This document shows positions 1 to 11,339 of a DNA stretch of 64,000 bases, piece by piece. Both the position numbers and the translations under genes were made by a program. Each line of letters begins with the position of its first letter. The first letter of the stretch is position 1. This DNA comes from Posidonia oceanica (taxonomy: Eukaryota > Streptophyta > Magnoliopsida > Alismatales > Posidoniaceae): NCBI GenBank assembly GCA_037176725.1, contig JAZBRS010000039.1:23286001-23350000 (forward strand), in the 5' to 3' direction. The notes beneath the pieces are model-generated. The model saw only the letters and a program-made list of their open reading frames with translations, was not told the origin of the DNA and did no database searches.

Positions 1-3000
1 AGACCTAGGTGTTCAGGAGGTCCTAGGGGTGTGCAAAAGGGTCCTCCCAGGTGGATGGGAGCTGAGGGGGCTCTGGTGTGTGCGAAAGAAACTTAATGCA
101 AAGCTACATGAATGCAAATGCATGCAAGGTGCCAGAAAAGACAAGGAGGAAGACTTTTTAGAAAAAAAGGAGTTCAAATGCTATTTTAAAAAAAGAAAAG
201 GGGCTTAAATGCAAATTTTTGAAAAGGATGGGGCTTACAGGCAGGGATTCTGAGAACAGGAGGTGGCAGAGGGTAGTTTTGCAAAAAATAGGCTTCAGAA
301 CACAGCTTTTAAAAGTTGGTATGTATCAGAGGAGGTTTTGACAGCGAAGGACAAGCAAAAAGCAATTTTTTAAAACATGAGGGGCCAAAGTGTAATTTTT
401 CCAGAAAACAGGGTCCTGGGGAGTCTGGGAATGCAAGTGGAGGGTCTATATGCAATTTTATAAGAATAGGAGCTAAGATGCAACTTTAGGGGCAAAACGG
501 TCTTTTTACATGACTTTAAGGGGATGCAAGGACCTATATGTCATTTTTAAATCATGCAAGGGTCAAGTATGCAATTTTAGATGCAAAATGTGTTCTGAAA
601 TTACTGACCATGGACTGACATGCAATTTTTTGAAAGTGCAAGGTTGAAAATACAATGCAATAAGCTAAGATGCATGCAAAATGATCATTATGCATTTAAA
701 ATGGACCTAGATGCAAAAATGAAAAATCAGAGGGGCAAACATGCAATACAGTAAGCAAACAATCTAGATTAAGACCTAGGTTCTACATTACAATGGATCA
801 GACAGCAAAAATGAAAAAAAACAGGGATATAGAATGCAATGCAATAAGGCAAACCATGCATATTAAAATTACATGAACTACTGTAGGACCTGGATGCAAA
901 TATTGAAAGTATAAGGGCTGAAACGAAATTTTTTATAACTAGCAAACACAGTAAGTGGACTTTCATGCAAATATTGAAAACTATAAACAGATCCTGCAAT
1001 TTAACATGGTTTTAGATCAAAATAACATAAGTTTAAACATGCTTTGGACTTAAACGCAATAATCAAAAACTTAAACGAAAGAAATGCAATGTAAGAAAAA
1101 TTACCTAAGTTAGCAAAAGAAAGGAAAAGAAGGGGAGGACTTACAGTGGAGGGGGGGCCGAACTTCGCCGGGGATTCCTCCAGGCCGGTGGAGGAGGGGT
1201 GATGCGAGGCGGCGGCAGGCGGGGGGGAACCGGCGTGACGCGGCGGAGGCGGAGGAGGTCTGCGGCGGAGCTTCGGTGGAGGCGGGCGCGCGTGGGGAGC
1301 TGCTGTCCTTGCAGTTCCGGCGACCGGTGCTGGAGAAGAAGGCAACTCCGGCGAGTCTTTGCGGGCAGCACAGGTGACGAAACACCTCGGGGAAAAGCCG
1401 AGGAGCAAGAGGACGACGAGGGGAATCCGGGGGTAGTTTGCCTCGACCCTTTCGCACGCCGGAACAGCCCACCCACCTGGGTGGGTTTCGGCCGGCCGGA
1501 GGAAGGTGGAGACGGCAGAGGACGGCGGCTGCTGGTGTGGGGGCGGTTCGGGGGCGTCGCCGGAGGTCCAAGGAAGATGACGGAGGTTCCAGAAGTGTCT
1601 TCTACGGCCTGGAGCAAGATCTGGTTCAGTGGAGGCTCAACTGTGAAGGCCGAGGTGGGTGCGGCGTTGTGCGGCGTTCCAGGCCGAGGCGAAGGCACGG
1701 GCGGCTAGGTGGTTGCTTGGGGAGTGCGTGGGAGGAATCGGAAGTGAATTTCACTGAGTATGGAGGAAGATATGGGTGTTTGAAGATTTTGGCAAAAAAG
1801 AGGACCCAAGTGTTTGTAGTGGACTGCGAGGTGTGTGGGAGGTTTCAGGATGTGATTTTGGGTGGCTTGGGAAGGTGATTGCTTGGTGAGTCTGATGGCA
1901 AAGTTCTGGGATTTTAGGAGGCTCGTGGTGGTGGGTTTGCAAGGAAGAAGGTCGCTCTGAGCTTGTTTGGGTGCTGGCTACTTCGGGGAAGAATTCCGGC
2001 AAGGATTGGGGGTCTTTTTCGGTTCTGGAAGAAGGGTGCGAGAGCTGGTGACTTGGTCTATGCAAGTGTGCTGGCCGAATCCTTTTCTGATTCCAAAATC
2101 CCAAGTTTTGTTGCCTCAAAGTTGCTGGTTTCCAACAGTCAAAGGGAGGGCATGGGTCTCTGTTTTCTGCCACCATTGGCAGGGCATGGAGGGAGTGGTC
2201 TTGGTCGTGGGTCGTGGGTGATGGTGGGAGGTCAAGGTGGTGTCAGGGAGGTTTGAAAAAAAAGAAAACCAATGGGGGAGAGGTGTTGTCGTTTGCAGGT
2301 TGTGAGAGAGGAGGAGAGTGGAAGAAGAAGAAGGGATGGAGGGAAGAAGAAGGAGTTGGGCATGGGCTGGGCCTTGAGCACAGTAGTAGAAAAGAAATTA
2401 AGAAAGAAGGAAAGAAGGAGGGGTAGAAAAGAAAGGGAAGAAGGAAGAAAAAGAAAGAAAGAGGAGAAAGAAGGAAGAAAATAAGAATAAAAAATAAAAA
2501 TAGAAAAGGATGGGAAGAGTTTTTAGAATGGTTGTGTTTAGGTTAAGATTTTAATTAGGTTTTTTAATGATTGTTTTGGGTTAATTAGTGTGTTTTAGGA
2601 TTGATTAGGGTTTTAGGGTTTTGGTTTTGCTTTTAATTAGTTTTTACTTGATTAAGTGTTTGTTAAATCTTTTTAAATTGTTTTAAAAATCGTGCTTTTC
2701 TTGTTGAGCATTTTAGGATATTGATTAGGATTTTTTAGGATTTATTTTTGTATTAATTAGGATTGTTTTTAGGTTTTTAAGTTTTAGTCTTCTTGGGGTT
2801 TTTCTTTCTTAAGTCTTTTGGATTAGGTTTTTTTAATTTTTATTTGCTGACTTTTCTTGATGTTTTTTAATTAGGTTGCTCTTGTTTGATTAAGAGTCTT
2901 CAAGTCCTTTTGATGTGTTCTTCATTCTTTTTAATTGAGTTCTCAAATTGTTTTCCTTAAGTTTGTTAAGTTAAGCTTTTTCTTTCATTAATTACTTATC

Positions 3001-4131
3001 TTAGTGTTCTTAATTGTTTCACTTCTCTTTTAGGGTTTATTTTTTAATTCTTTTGGTAGGGTTTTTACTTTTGGTGGGTCTTGATTTTGTTTTAGTTTTT
3101 TCCTAAATTTTTGGGTATTTTCTTTTGGTTTGTTTTGCATTTTTTAGTTTGCATGCTTGATTTTCTTTTTAGCCTGATTTAGTTAAGTTTAAGTTTTTTA
3201 ATTGATTGCTTAATGTTTTTTAATTGTTTTCCTTAGAGTTCTGGTTTGTCTCTTTTATGTTTTGGAATTTTATGGATTTTTAGGGGTTTTTATGGGTTTT
3301 TGCAAAAGAAAGAAAAGGAAAAGAGAAGGAGGAAGAAAATGGAAAAAGGGAGAAATAAAAGGGAAAGAGATGAGTTGGAGGGAAATGATTTTTTAAAATT
3401 CAGAGAAAATGCTAAAAATAAAATAAAAATAGGAATAAGATAGAGAAGGGATAGAAGCACAAAGGGGGCCCACAGCCAGGCCAGGGAAAGGGCAAGAAGG
3501 GGATGAAAAGGGAGATGATAATCAGGAGAGAGAGAGGAGAGAGAAAACGATAATCCTGGAGAGAGAAAACGATAATTTGGGTGAAAGGAAGGCTTAGAGG
3601 TCTCAGAATGGGGTGAAAATTGGCGAGTGGGTAGTCTAGGACTTAAGGTATTCGGTCTAAGGTTTTGGTTTGATTCTAAGAAGGTTTTGGAGGGGTTTCA
3701 AGGTGTAGAAAAAGGGGAAATTCACCTAGGTTTTCGAGGGTTTTTGGGAATGGGTTAGGTTTAGAAATTTCTAGGTTCTAGAGTAGGTTTGTTGAGTGGG
3801 TGGTGGTGGATTTTCCTATGGATTCTGGTCAAGTTTTGAGCTCGGGAAGAGGGGTAAAGGCTTAGGTCAAGTTGGCTAGTTATGAAGGGTAGAAAGGAGG
3901 GTTAGGGTTTGGTTTTGGCTTGGGTTTTGGATGGTTTCAGGGTAAGGTTTTGGGATGGTTTCAGGGTGAGGTTTTGGGGTTGGAAAATGGGTGTGGTTCT
4001 AGGTTCGGCTTTGAGGTTTGAGCTGGAGTTTTGATTTGGGAAGAAGGATGAAGAGAAATGTGCGATTTTGGGTTTTTCCTAGCCGCCAGAGAGGTCCGCC
4101 GATTCAGCCTTGTCGAAATGGGGTGTCAACA
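1..4131 (-). repeat. Element A 3' LTR (partial, U3-containing end)
   Basis: On the minus strand the LTR begins TGTTGACACCCC, read back from 4131, and continues past the left window edge. By comparison with the second copy about 2 kb is missing outside. Visible zones in element order are an AT/C-rich U3 part, an AT-rich block near 2480-2515, a purine/pyrimidine-rich block, a GC-rich stretch (1140-1700), and a zone of degenerate ATTTGCAT-rich repeats (1-1100). The ORFs in the GC-rich stretch are not kept in the other LTRs of this family and are not called as genes. Confidence 0.93.
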
Positions 4132-4196
4132 GATGCCCCTCCCTGAGCGAGGTCAAGGGGACCGAGACCGCTGCTCAGGGTTGACAAGACACCCCA
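4119..4196 (-). other. Hairpin bracketing the PPT/3' LTR junction of A
   Basis: TGGGGTGTC (4119-4127) pairs with GACACCCCA (4188-4196), and CCCTGAG (4141-4147) pairs with CTCAGGG (4174-4180). The nested stems enclose the polypurine tract and the first bases of the LTR. Copies B and D carry the same arrangement. Confidence 0.7.
4136..4144 (-). other. Polypurine tract of A
   Basis: Read on the minus strand the tract is AGGGAGGGG, followed by CATC and the LTR start TGTTGACA. This is the plus-strand priming site expected directly upstream of a 3' LTR, and it is identical in B. Confidence 0.85.
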
Positions 4197-4199
4197 TTT

Positions 4200-4330
4200 G
4201 ACCGGAGGGCCAAAAGATTTGCTATTGGCGTGAGTTACTTATTCGGCGGATGCACCGAACGTCGTAGCCCATTGCCGCAATGCAAGATGTAGGTGTAGAT
4301 GGATGAATGTGCTGTGTGTAAATGCAAATG
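4200..4330 (-). other. Conserved pre-PPT block of A
   Basis: A non-coding block just upstream of the PPT hairpin is shared with D (about 37065-37170) and, less closely, with B (about 28430-28515). Shared words on the plus strand here include GCTATTGGCGTGAGTTACTT and TTGCCGCAATGCA. Conservation next to the PPT suggests a cis signal; no protein is encoded. Confidence 0.55.
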
Positions 4331-4429
4331 GTATGCTTATGCTAAAGCTTACTGCGCTGTACTCCTCTGGGGGAAAGCGAGATGGTGCACGCACGTGGGA
4401 GGGTGGAAAATGCAATGCAAGAGCAGAAA

Positions 4430-4615
4430 GTAAAGTACTGAAAGTAAAGTGCTGAAGGGAAATTACTGGAAGTAAAGTGCTTGTAAGGAAAGTGTTGGAT
4501 GTAAAGTTGCTGTAAAGAAAGTGCTGGATGTAAAGACTGAATGTAAAGGCTGAATGTAAAGGTGCTGGAAAGTAAAGATGCTGGAAAGTAAAGTGCTGAG
4601 AAGTAAATATGTTGT
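4430..4615. repeat. Degenerate minisatellite in the 3' region of A
   Basis: Irregular repeats of about 18-22 bp built around GTAAAG and TGCTG (for example AAGTAAAGTGCTG, GATGTAAAGGCTGAATG). They occur only in A. Stop-free reading frames across them are a by-product of the repetition. The next stretch, 4616-5040, holds no recognisable gene. Confidence 0.75.
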
Positions 4616-5040
4616 GGATGTGCATGCAGTGGCGGGCACGGGCCCGGGAAGGCGAAGTGCGGAATTTGGTGTAAGGACCACAGAGGAGTAGTAGCGCAAT
4701 AAGGGTGCAATGTTATGCAATGTTATGCAGTGGAATGCAGGGTATAAACAGCGGAGCGCCGGGCATACGGAACCAGGAAAACGATCCCAAGGCCGCATAC
4801 TACTGCGAGTATCATCCAAGGCCGGCAAGCTGCGAAAGTCATGCGGGTGCCGAGGATGATACCTTAGGCAATACACGAGCCAGGAGTTCGAATCCCAAGC
4901 ACGCCCTGTCCGTGCAATGATGAAATGCAATACTAGGACTGACTCTACGGAGAACACAATGAAGCTATATGATGTCATGCAATGCGAATGCTGATGATAT
5001 GCCATGATATGCAACAGAATGCTATTGAACTACGACGAAA

Positions 5041-5445
5041 TGAGGTGATAAGTTAACGGACCTATCGCCGGATAGTTAGGGCTATCAGCCCGCTGAGGAG
5101 TTAACGGACTCGTCGCCGGATAGTTAGGGCTATCAGCCCGCTGAAGAGTTGACGGACTCATCACCGGATAGTTAGGGCTATCAGCCCGAACGAGGAGTTA
5201 ACGGACTCATCGCCGGATAGTTAGGGCTATCAGCCCGAACGAGGAGTTAACGGACTCATCACCGGATAGTTAGGGCTATCAGCCCGAACAAGGAGTTAAC
5301 GGACTCATCACCGGACAGTTAGGGCTATCAGCCCGGTCGAGGAGTTAACGGACTCATCACCGGATAGTTAGGGCTATCAGCCCGGTCGAGGAGTTAACGG
5401 ACTCATCACCGGATAGTTAGGGCTATCAGCCCGCTGAGGGTGGAA
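5041..5445 (-). repeat. Hairpin array 1 of A (8 units of 48-49 bp)
   Basis: Eight tandem units start near 5071, 5119, 5167, 5216, 5265, 5314, 5363 and 5412. Each contains GATAGTTAGGGCTATC, a hairpin with stem GATAG/CTATC and loop TTAGGG, followed by AGCCCG. A second inverted repeat (GAGT...ACTC around TTAACGG) lies between them. One unit has GACAG in the left arm, which leaves a G-T wobble in the element-sense strand. On the minus strand the motif reads GGCTGATAGCCCTAACTATC, matching the motif of the B array. Confidence 0.85.
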
Positions 5446-5489
5446 AGTGGGCGGGATACCGAACCAGAAGGTGCAGCAGAGGTCCAGAG

Positions 5490-5900
5490 ACATTCCCGCG
5501 ACAGTTGGGGATGTCAGCCCAATGCAGATGGAAGGGGGATACCAAGGGGCAGCAAAAAAGATGCCCCTGGTATCAGGATGATACCAGGGGACAGCCAAAG
5601 CGCCCCTGGCATCGAAATGCGAGGATGGATAGATGAATGGATGATAGGTTGACGAACCTATCGCCGGGCAGTTAGGGGTGCCAGCCCGCTGGGGACTCAG
5701 CTAGGGATGACTAGCTAGGGACGATACCACAGGGCGGCCAAAAGATGCCCCTGGTATCAGGATGATACCAGGGGACGGCTGAAGCACCCCTGGCACCAGA
5801 ATGCAAAGGTGGATGAGCGAGTGGATGGATGATAGGTTGACGAACCCATCGCCGAGCAGTTAGGGGTGCCAGCCCGAATGCAAAGAATGAGGGATGCAGG
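5490..5900 (-). repeat. Three-arm hairpin elements and single hairpins of A
   Basis: Two copies of a three-arm structure are present. Copy one: GATACCAAGGGGC (5538-5550), CCCCTGGTATCA (5564-5575), TGATACCAGGGG (5579-5590). Copy two: GATACCACAGGGC (5723-5735), CCCCTGGTATCA (5748-5759), TGATACCAGGGG (5763-5774). The middle arm can pair with either neighbour. Between them are single hairpins, such as GGCA...TGCC at 5667-5682 and GACA...TGTC near 5500-5516, with the same loop as the array units. Confidence 0.75.
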
Positions 5901-7321
5901 CGGACACATAGAAAACCAGGAAACCCCCCTGGTGGGTGTGCAATGGTCTCAGCGCGGGCATGCTTCGTAGCGTCATGAGGTGACAAACGAGGGACATGCC
6001 GTTCATCCAGGACCTACCCAACGTGGTGGGCGGAAAAACGCAGAGCCTCTGAGCGAGGTCAGGCAAAAGTGCTCATCCTTGACTCCGGTTTTCGAAAACA
6101 GAGAGGAAAGAAGGTGATAGTATATTACAGCATGCATTTTTTGGTGGCTTTGGACTCAAAGCGACTGCCAAGAGGGTGCTTCTGCACTTCCTGACTCAGG
6201 AGACTCGGTCCTCGAGCAACGCCATGCCGAGTTGTGGTCGGTGGCTCTCTTTCTCACTCTTGGCTCAGGATGAGGCTTTGGCTTTGCAGAGGATAGCCTT
6301 TGGCTGCAGGTAGGTAGCAGAAGCGTTGGATGCAGCTTCACAGCCTCTGTCTTAATTCCTCGGGGACCGACTACCGCTTTTGACGCTCACAGGATAATGT
6401 TTCTTTTCCCCTCATGAGTGATTGGATCTGCATCTAGCCTTCTTGGAAATAAGTGTTGTCTGCACAAGGGTTGGAGCGTGCTGCTGCGCTCGGAGGGTGG
6501 GGCCAGGTCCTCCATATATGATGTCTTATGCAGTTGCCAGTGTGGCGCTTGATGTTGATAACTGAGATGGCTTTGACGCTCGTCCGAATCACTCCTCTCA
6601 TGAGCGCCTTCTTTCTTCAACTTCTTTCTTCATTTTTCTTTTGTGCTCAGCATGCATATCAAGTTATCATATTCTTTTGCTCACATGATCTCTATTCTTT
6701 TGGATATGCATGACTTCGCCCTCTTGGGGTAGCAGTCCCTGATGAGGCATTAAGGGTTCGGCTGATCCGTGTACACCCTCAGCCTCTGCAATGTGTGCTT
6801 ACAGCCTCTGGCTATGCTCCGCTCCGCTTTGGTCCTCTCCGTGTTCGGTGGACTCTCTTGATAAGGTGGATCCTGCTTGTAGTGTTTTGAAACTCAGCGG
6901 GATGCTCTATTCTGCTCTCAGTCTCACTTTGTGGCCACATGCAAGAGATGGCGCTGCTTGGGTGAGACTTGCTTGAGACTGTCGCTGCTTGACATCCTCT
7001 AGGCGCTGCTTGCTTGTCCATAGCCAGGTTTCTGATTATACAAATGTTTATGGGTTTTGTATTTTTTAGAAGGGAAGGGTCAAGCATGTTTTTAGGTTTT
7101 GCATTGGTTTTGTATTTTTTATGGCTTTTTTAGGTTTAGGAAAACATAAAAAGGGGAAACCAACAGTAATGCGAGAAAATATTTTTGCGTTTTTTGATTT
7201 TCTTGATTTTTTTGATTTTTGGTGCTTTTGTTTTACAGGATGCATGAAATGACACGTATGCAGAAGGTGATATGCATGATGACAGATATGTACGAGATGA
7301 TAGCTATGTGCAATGCAAGGT
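5901..7321. other. Unassigned internal segment of A
   Basis: About 1.4 kb between two hairpin arrays with no counterpart seen in B, D or E. Only short ORFs occur on both strands and none shows a domain I recognise. A T-rich stretch followed by TTTTACAG near 7230 resembles a splice acceptor on the plus strand, antisense to the element. It may be captured host DNA or a diverged remnant of the pol-to-ORF3 region. Confidence 0.4.
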
Positions 7322-7525
7322 GATAGGTTGACGGACCTATCGCCGAATAGTTAGGGATATCAGCCCGAATGATAGGTTAACGGACCTATCGCCGAGCAGT
7401 TAGGGTTGCCAGCCCGAGGATGACAGGTTAACGGACCTATCGCCGAGCAGTTAGGGTTGCCAGCCCGGGGATGATAGGTTAACGGACCTATTGCCGAGCA
7501 GTTAGGGTTGCCAGCCCGAGGATGA
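7322..7525 (-). repeat. Hairpin array 2 of A (4 units)
   Basis: Four units of roughly 50 bp alternate GATAGGTTAACGGACCTATC-type hairpins with GCAGTTAGGGTTGC- or ATAGTTAGGGATAT-type hairpins, each followed by CAGCCCG. The units resemble array 1 and the hairpins of E at 53840-54020. Confidence 0.8.
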
Positions 7526-7825
7526 CATGAATGCAAGAAGTAGAAGAGATGCATGCTTTTTAATGAGTTTTGTTGATTTTATGCTTTTTATGATTTTTAG
7601 GTAAGGTGGAAAAAAAAACGCAAAACGAAAACAGAACAAAACAAAAGAAAAGACAATGCAGGGAACAAAAGAGAGGTTAGAAGGACTTACCTGGATGGCG
7701 CTGCGCCTGGTCTTGCTGTCGACGCTGCCGTTGCATCTCCGAGCGTCCCTCGGACGAGATAGGGAGGACGGGAGAAGAGGATCGCGCCGATGGAATCAGA
7801 AGGATCCATCGGAGCAGAGCGGGAT

Positions 7826-9970
7826 TCAGAAAAGATTGGGGTAACCCCCCGAGGTGCCAGCGGAGGAAGGATTCGCTATACTAGGGCGTGCAAGTGCAAG
7901 TGCAGGTGTATGTGTATGTGCAGGCTCCTGCTTGCCAACGCTGATGATCCTGCGGTCAATCAGGCGTTGAACGGCATCCCGGAGAGCGAGGCAGTTGTCC
8001 GTCAAGTGCCCGGTGGCCCGATGGAAACTGCAGAACTGATCCGTATTGTGCCACCACGGAGGGGGATTTGGTGACGAACGGACAGCCGGGAGCCTCAGGA
8101 GCGACTCAACTTGAGGGAAGATGACACTCAGTGGTCCGGGGAGAGGCGTGTAATTACACTCAGCCCGACGAGGTCGTCTTTGCCCTGGGTGGAGTCCTTG
8201 CTGAGCGGGTGCGACGTGATGCACGGGCTCGACGGTGGTAGTGTGCTCAGTGGGTGCAAAATTAGGTGCGTGCTCTAGCGGAAAAGGGTCTAGTTGACTC
8301 TCTGCATAGGCAGGCTCCTCGGGAAGATCGACACATAATTCGGAGAGCTGTTCGGAGCGGTCAGCAGTGGAGCTGCTGTTGCTATTGCTGCGGCGAATGC
8401 TGGAGGTGTTGGCCTGCCTAGCCAATGCAGAAAGTGCGGGGAAATGCCCACTTCGCAGCGAGCTTTCCACGCGGACACCAGCCCTAATCAGCGATGCATG
8501 ACTAGTGATGTGCTGAATGCAAAGCAGAGTCCCAATCACTGGCAGCGCCCCTTTAACGATTATCTCGATAGAATCCTCCTCGGAGGGTTTATCTTTGACT
8601 TGGGCAGCTAGGGAACGCCAGCGACCGACATACTCCCCAAATGGCTCTTGGGGTCTCTGCCGAATGGCGACGAGATCCTCCCTCTTGGGGATCAGGTCGA
8701 GGTTGAAAGCATACTGCTCAAGGAAGGCCTGAGAAAGATCCGTCCAAGTTCGAACCGTGGCCATGTCAAGGGAAGTGAACCACTTGAGCGCGGGGCCGGT
8801 TAAACTCTTCTGAAACAGGCGGATAAGGAGCCTTTCATCAGCCTGAAGCTGAACAAGGTCCCCGCAGTATGCCTTCAGATGCGAAATAGGGCAGCCTTTA
8901 CCATTGTATTTATCGAAGACCGGGATGCGGAACTTCGAAGGGAGTGCGGCCTCGGGAAAGAGACAGAGGTCGCGAAACTGGTAAGACTGGTGGTCCTTGC
9001 CCTGCACTAGACGTAGTGCTTTCTCCAGAACGTCCATCCTGTCATTGATGGGGTCTGGATTGGCTGCCATAGGAGATGAGGCAACAGGGGCAGGGACCAC
9101 ATACGCCGAGTGGGTCGCACCTAAGTGCTCCTCCGGATCTACCATAGCGTCGCCTGGTGGAGCAACGGGATGGCCGGCGTATCCGTGCGTGCGTGCAGTG
9201 TAGGCAGGAAAGCATGCTGGGTTCTGAACCTGATGCAAGGGAGATGGGTAGGCAATATGTTGTGTGGTGTGAGGTGCAGATTGTTGGAGCAACGGTTGCT
9301 GCACAGGCGCGATGCCGGGCAACGAGCTAGTGGGATACCGTGCTCCAACCAGTCCGAAGGACTGATCACCAGGAAATGGAGTTGAATGCAGTGCACGGTG
9401 TTGTGCAGAAGCAGGAGACAGATGTCGCACCCTCATCACCGGAGCAGTGTGTAGCTGGGGCGATGGTCTGGGCGGGGGCGCAGTGTGTGCAACAGCAGGC
9501 CGCAGAGGAACCTCAGGGGCAACAGGAATACAAGAGGGTCGAACTGATAGAGCCATACCCTGCAGTGTGTGGGCAAGGTCCATCAGGTGCCGATACCGCG
9601 CTTCAGGGGACCCGTGAGTGGGAACACTGAATTGCAGAACAGGCCGAGAGGCGGACTCAAGAGATTGAGAACCTAAAGCAAAGGTCGCCGCAGTAGAAGG
9701 GGTGTCGGGAGCGACATATCCCAAGGACGAAGGGGTCGGAAGCGCCTCCGAAACGCGAGGGGCGGTCATCGAGACAAGTTCGACGATCGGATCCAGAGTG
9801 GCGCAAGTTTGCCAAAGACCGGCAGTAGAAGGGAGTGCCCTAGAGGCCTGAGGATCGAATCCTGGTGTCATAGAGGGCACAGAGCGAATAGAAGTGAAAT
9901 CCGAAGGGACCCAAGTGGTAAACCCCTCCGAATCAGCGGTAAAGTGGAGCCCACCGTCAGACTGGGCCAT
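7826..9970 (-). CDS. gag: Gag polyprotein of element A
   Basis: 714 codons, intact. Gag forms the particle that packages element RNA. The N-terminal half is rich in Pro, Ser and Ala. The conserved retrotransposon gag core follows (motifs such as LKAYCGDL, LIRLFQKS, ALKWFTSL). Near the C-terminus, residues 647-660 form a C-x2-H-x4-H-x4-C knuckle, the form usual in Tat elements. The start is the ATG at 9970 within CAGCAATGGCCCAG, which also precedes gag in E. Compared with E the region after the knuckle is about 130 residues shorter, and no protease follows. The ORF is open although the element has no pol, consistent with selection or very recent insertion. Confidence 0.9.
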   Translation of the reverse strand: MAQSDGGLHFTADSEGFTTWVPSDFTSIRSVPSMTPGFDPQASRALPSTAGLWQTCATLDPIVELVSMTAPRVSEALPTPSSLGYVAPDTPSTAATFALGSQSLESASRPVLQFSVPTHGSPEARYRHLMDLAHTLQGMALSVRPSCIPVAPEVPLRPAVAHTAPPPRPSPQLHTAPVMRVRHLSPASAQHRALHSTPFPGDQSFGLVGARYPTSSLPGIAPVQQPLLQQSAPHTTQHIAYPSPLHQVQNPACFPAYTARTHGYAGHPVAPPGDAMVDPEEHLGATHSAYVVPAPVASSPMAANPDPINDRMDVLEKALRLVQGKDHQSYQFRDLCLFPEAALPSKFRIPVFDKYNGKGCPISHLKAYCGDLVQLQADERLLIRLFQKSLTGPALKWFTSLDMATVRTWTDLSQAFLEQYAFNLDLIPKREDLVAIRQRPQEPFGEYVGRWRSLAAQVKDKPSEEDSIEIIVKGALPVIGTLLCIQHITSHASLIRAGVRVESSLRSGHFPALSALARQANTSSIRRSNSNSSSTADRSEQLSELCVDLPEEPAYAESQLDPFPLEHAPNFAPTEHTTTVEPVHHVAPAQQGLHPGQRRPRRAECNYTPLPGPLSVIFPQVESLLRLPAVRSSPNPPPWWHNTDQFCSFHRATGHLTDNCLALRDAVQRLIDRRIISVGKQEPAHTHTPALALARPSIANPSSAGTSGGYPNLF

Positions 9971-10120
9971 TGCTGACTGAGTCTAAGTGAGCAGAAGCTG
10001 CGACGAGAGAGAAGAAAGTAAAGCCTAAGGAAAGCTACCGCCAGAAGTGACAAGTAGCTCAGAGGAAGGACGCTCAGAGTCTGGGCAGCGGATCCCGCAC
10101 GTACCTGCAAGAGAGCAAAG
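9971..10120 (-). promoter_or_regulatory. Short leader with splice acceptor-like site before gag of A
   Basis: On the minus strand a pyrimidine-rich run ends in TTGCAG near 10107 and is followed at once by GTACGTG, so an acceptor-like and a donor-like site abut. The gag ATG lies about 135 nt further on. E and F have acceptor-like TTTTCAG or TTTTAG and a donor-like GGTAAG at comparable places. Confidence 0.4.
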
Positions 10121-10257
10121 ATGTTAGAAGTTGTATGCAATAAAGTGTTATTAGGGGTGGCATGAATGGCATACATGCAAGTGAATGTCCTAAGATGCGC
10201 TCTCTCACCATGCATGTCCTGAGTAGATGACCTGCCAGGACGCACTCAAAGGTAGTG

Positions 10258-10510
10258 GGTTTAGACAGACTCCAGGTCAGAAAAAGCAGGTTCCCTGTCG
10301 AACCCCTGGCCCAAAGCTCAGGTAATAACAGGGTGGTGCATTGGTGGCCTCTACCCCGCCAAAGCGTGGGTGGTACCCTCTACTAACACCGACACGACCC
10401 CCGGACAAGGGGGGACAGACCGACTGACTTGCGCCACGCCCAAAGCGGTGGAACAAGAGGCCGGGACCATCCTTCGCAGACTGTGGGTGGACTCAGAAGA
10501 GAGAATGCAT
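10258..10510 (-). other. Conserved leader block of A
   Basis: A non-coding block of about 250 bp between PBS and gag matches E (about 44570-44830) and F (about 61855-62115) closely, while surrounding leader sequence differs. Shared words on the minus strand include GTTCCACCGCTTTGGGCGTG and TTACCTGAGCTTTGGGCC. The position fits a packaging or dimerisation signal; this is inferred. Confidence 0.6.
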
Positions 10511-11235
10511 GCTTTCTAAGATGAATCAATCATGCAAGATGCTTTAGAGTCTTTTACTTGCATTTTATTAACCAGAAAGGGGGGAAAATTGCAAGTTATT
10601 GGCTCTAGTTGTGCTTAGAAGTTATTGTTTAGCTTTATTGTAGCTTTTAGATTAAGCAAAAGGGAAAGCAAACATGTTTCTACTATCCTAGGCATGGCAT
10701 ACGCAAAGGGGAAAGAGACAGACAAACATGGCATGCAATCAATCACACAACAAAGCAAAAGGCATGCGCATGGCATGTGCAAGTGTTTGTGAGCATGATG
10801 GTGAAAAAAAAACATTTATCAAGTCAAAAGGCATGTATGCAAGGTATGTGCATGCGTAGTGACATAGCAAGGGTGTAAAAGAAGCATTCAACATCCAAAA
10901 AGCATGTACTTTAGCCAAACAAAGTATGTAGACATGCAATGTGCAAGAATTAAAGCAATAATGAGCAAGTAAGATGAAGTAAGGTAAAAGTAAGTAAGGG
11001 AAATGAGAGCATAAGCAAGACAGAAAGTAAATAAACAAGCAAAGGAGCAAAGCCAAGCAGAAAGAGAGCGCAAATCGAGGCGAAAGAGGTGCAAAACCTA
11101 AGCAAAGTAGCCACGAAGCGACTCGCTAGGAATTTGCACAGAAACGCAAGCAAAACAGGCAAAGAAGGCACACAAGGCAGACAAAGCTGCAAAACAGGCG
11201 AGCGAAAAAGCCAAGAGCGAAAGCCGGAGTCTGAG
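10511..11235 (-). other. Upstream leader of A
   Basis: Non-coding leader rich in ATGCAA/TTGCAT words and cytosine/thymine runs in element sense. ORFs on the minus strand are low-complexity and not shared in frame with E or F. I see no gene. Confidence 0.6.
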
Positions 11236-11253
11236 TCCCCAGCAGAGTCGCCA
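11236..11253 (-). other. Primer binding site of A (tRNA-Arg)
   Basis: The minus strand reads TGGCGACTCTGCTGGGGA, one base after the LTR end ...GCTACA. It complements the CCA-bearing 3' end of plant tRNA-Arg (…CCCCAGCGGAGTCG-CCA) with one mismatch. The PBS fixes the LTR boundary at 11255. Confidence 0.85.
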
Positions 11254-11339
11254 CTGTAGCGATCCCGATCGGAATCAGGCTCGCTATTTAGCGGCGATTG
11301 GATCCGAGGAAGAGGCTCAACTCGAAAATACTTAAAATC

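Noticed and set aside
2600..2630. Telomeric repeat tract
   Set aside because: Only two TTTAGGG-like units in an LTR; not a telomere array.
4875..4905. tRNA T-arm-like GAGTTCGAATCCC
   Set aside because: No acceptor, D or anticodon arm could be placed around it.
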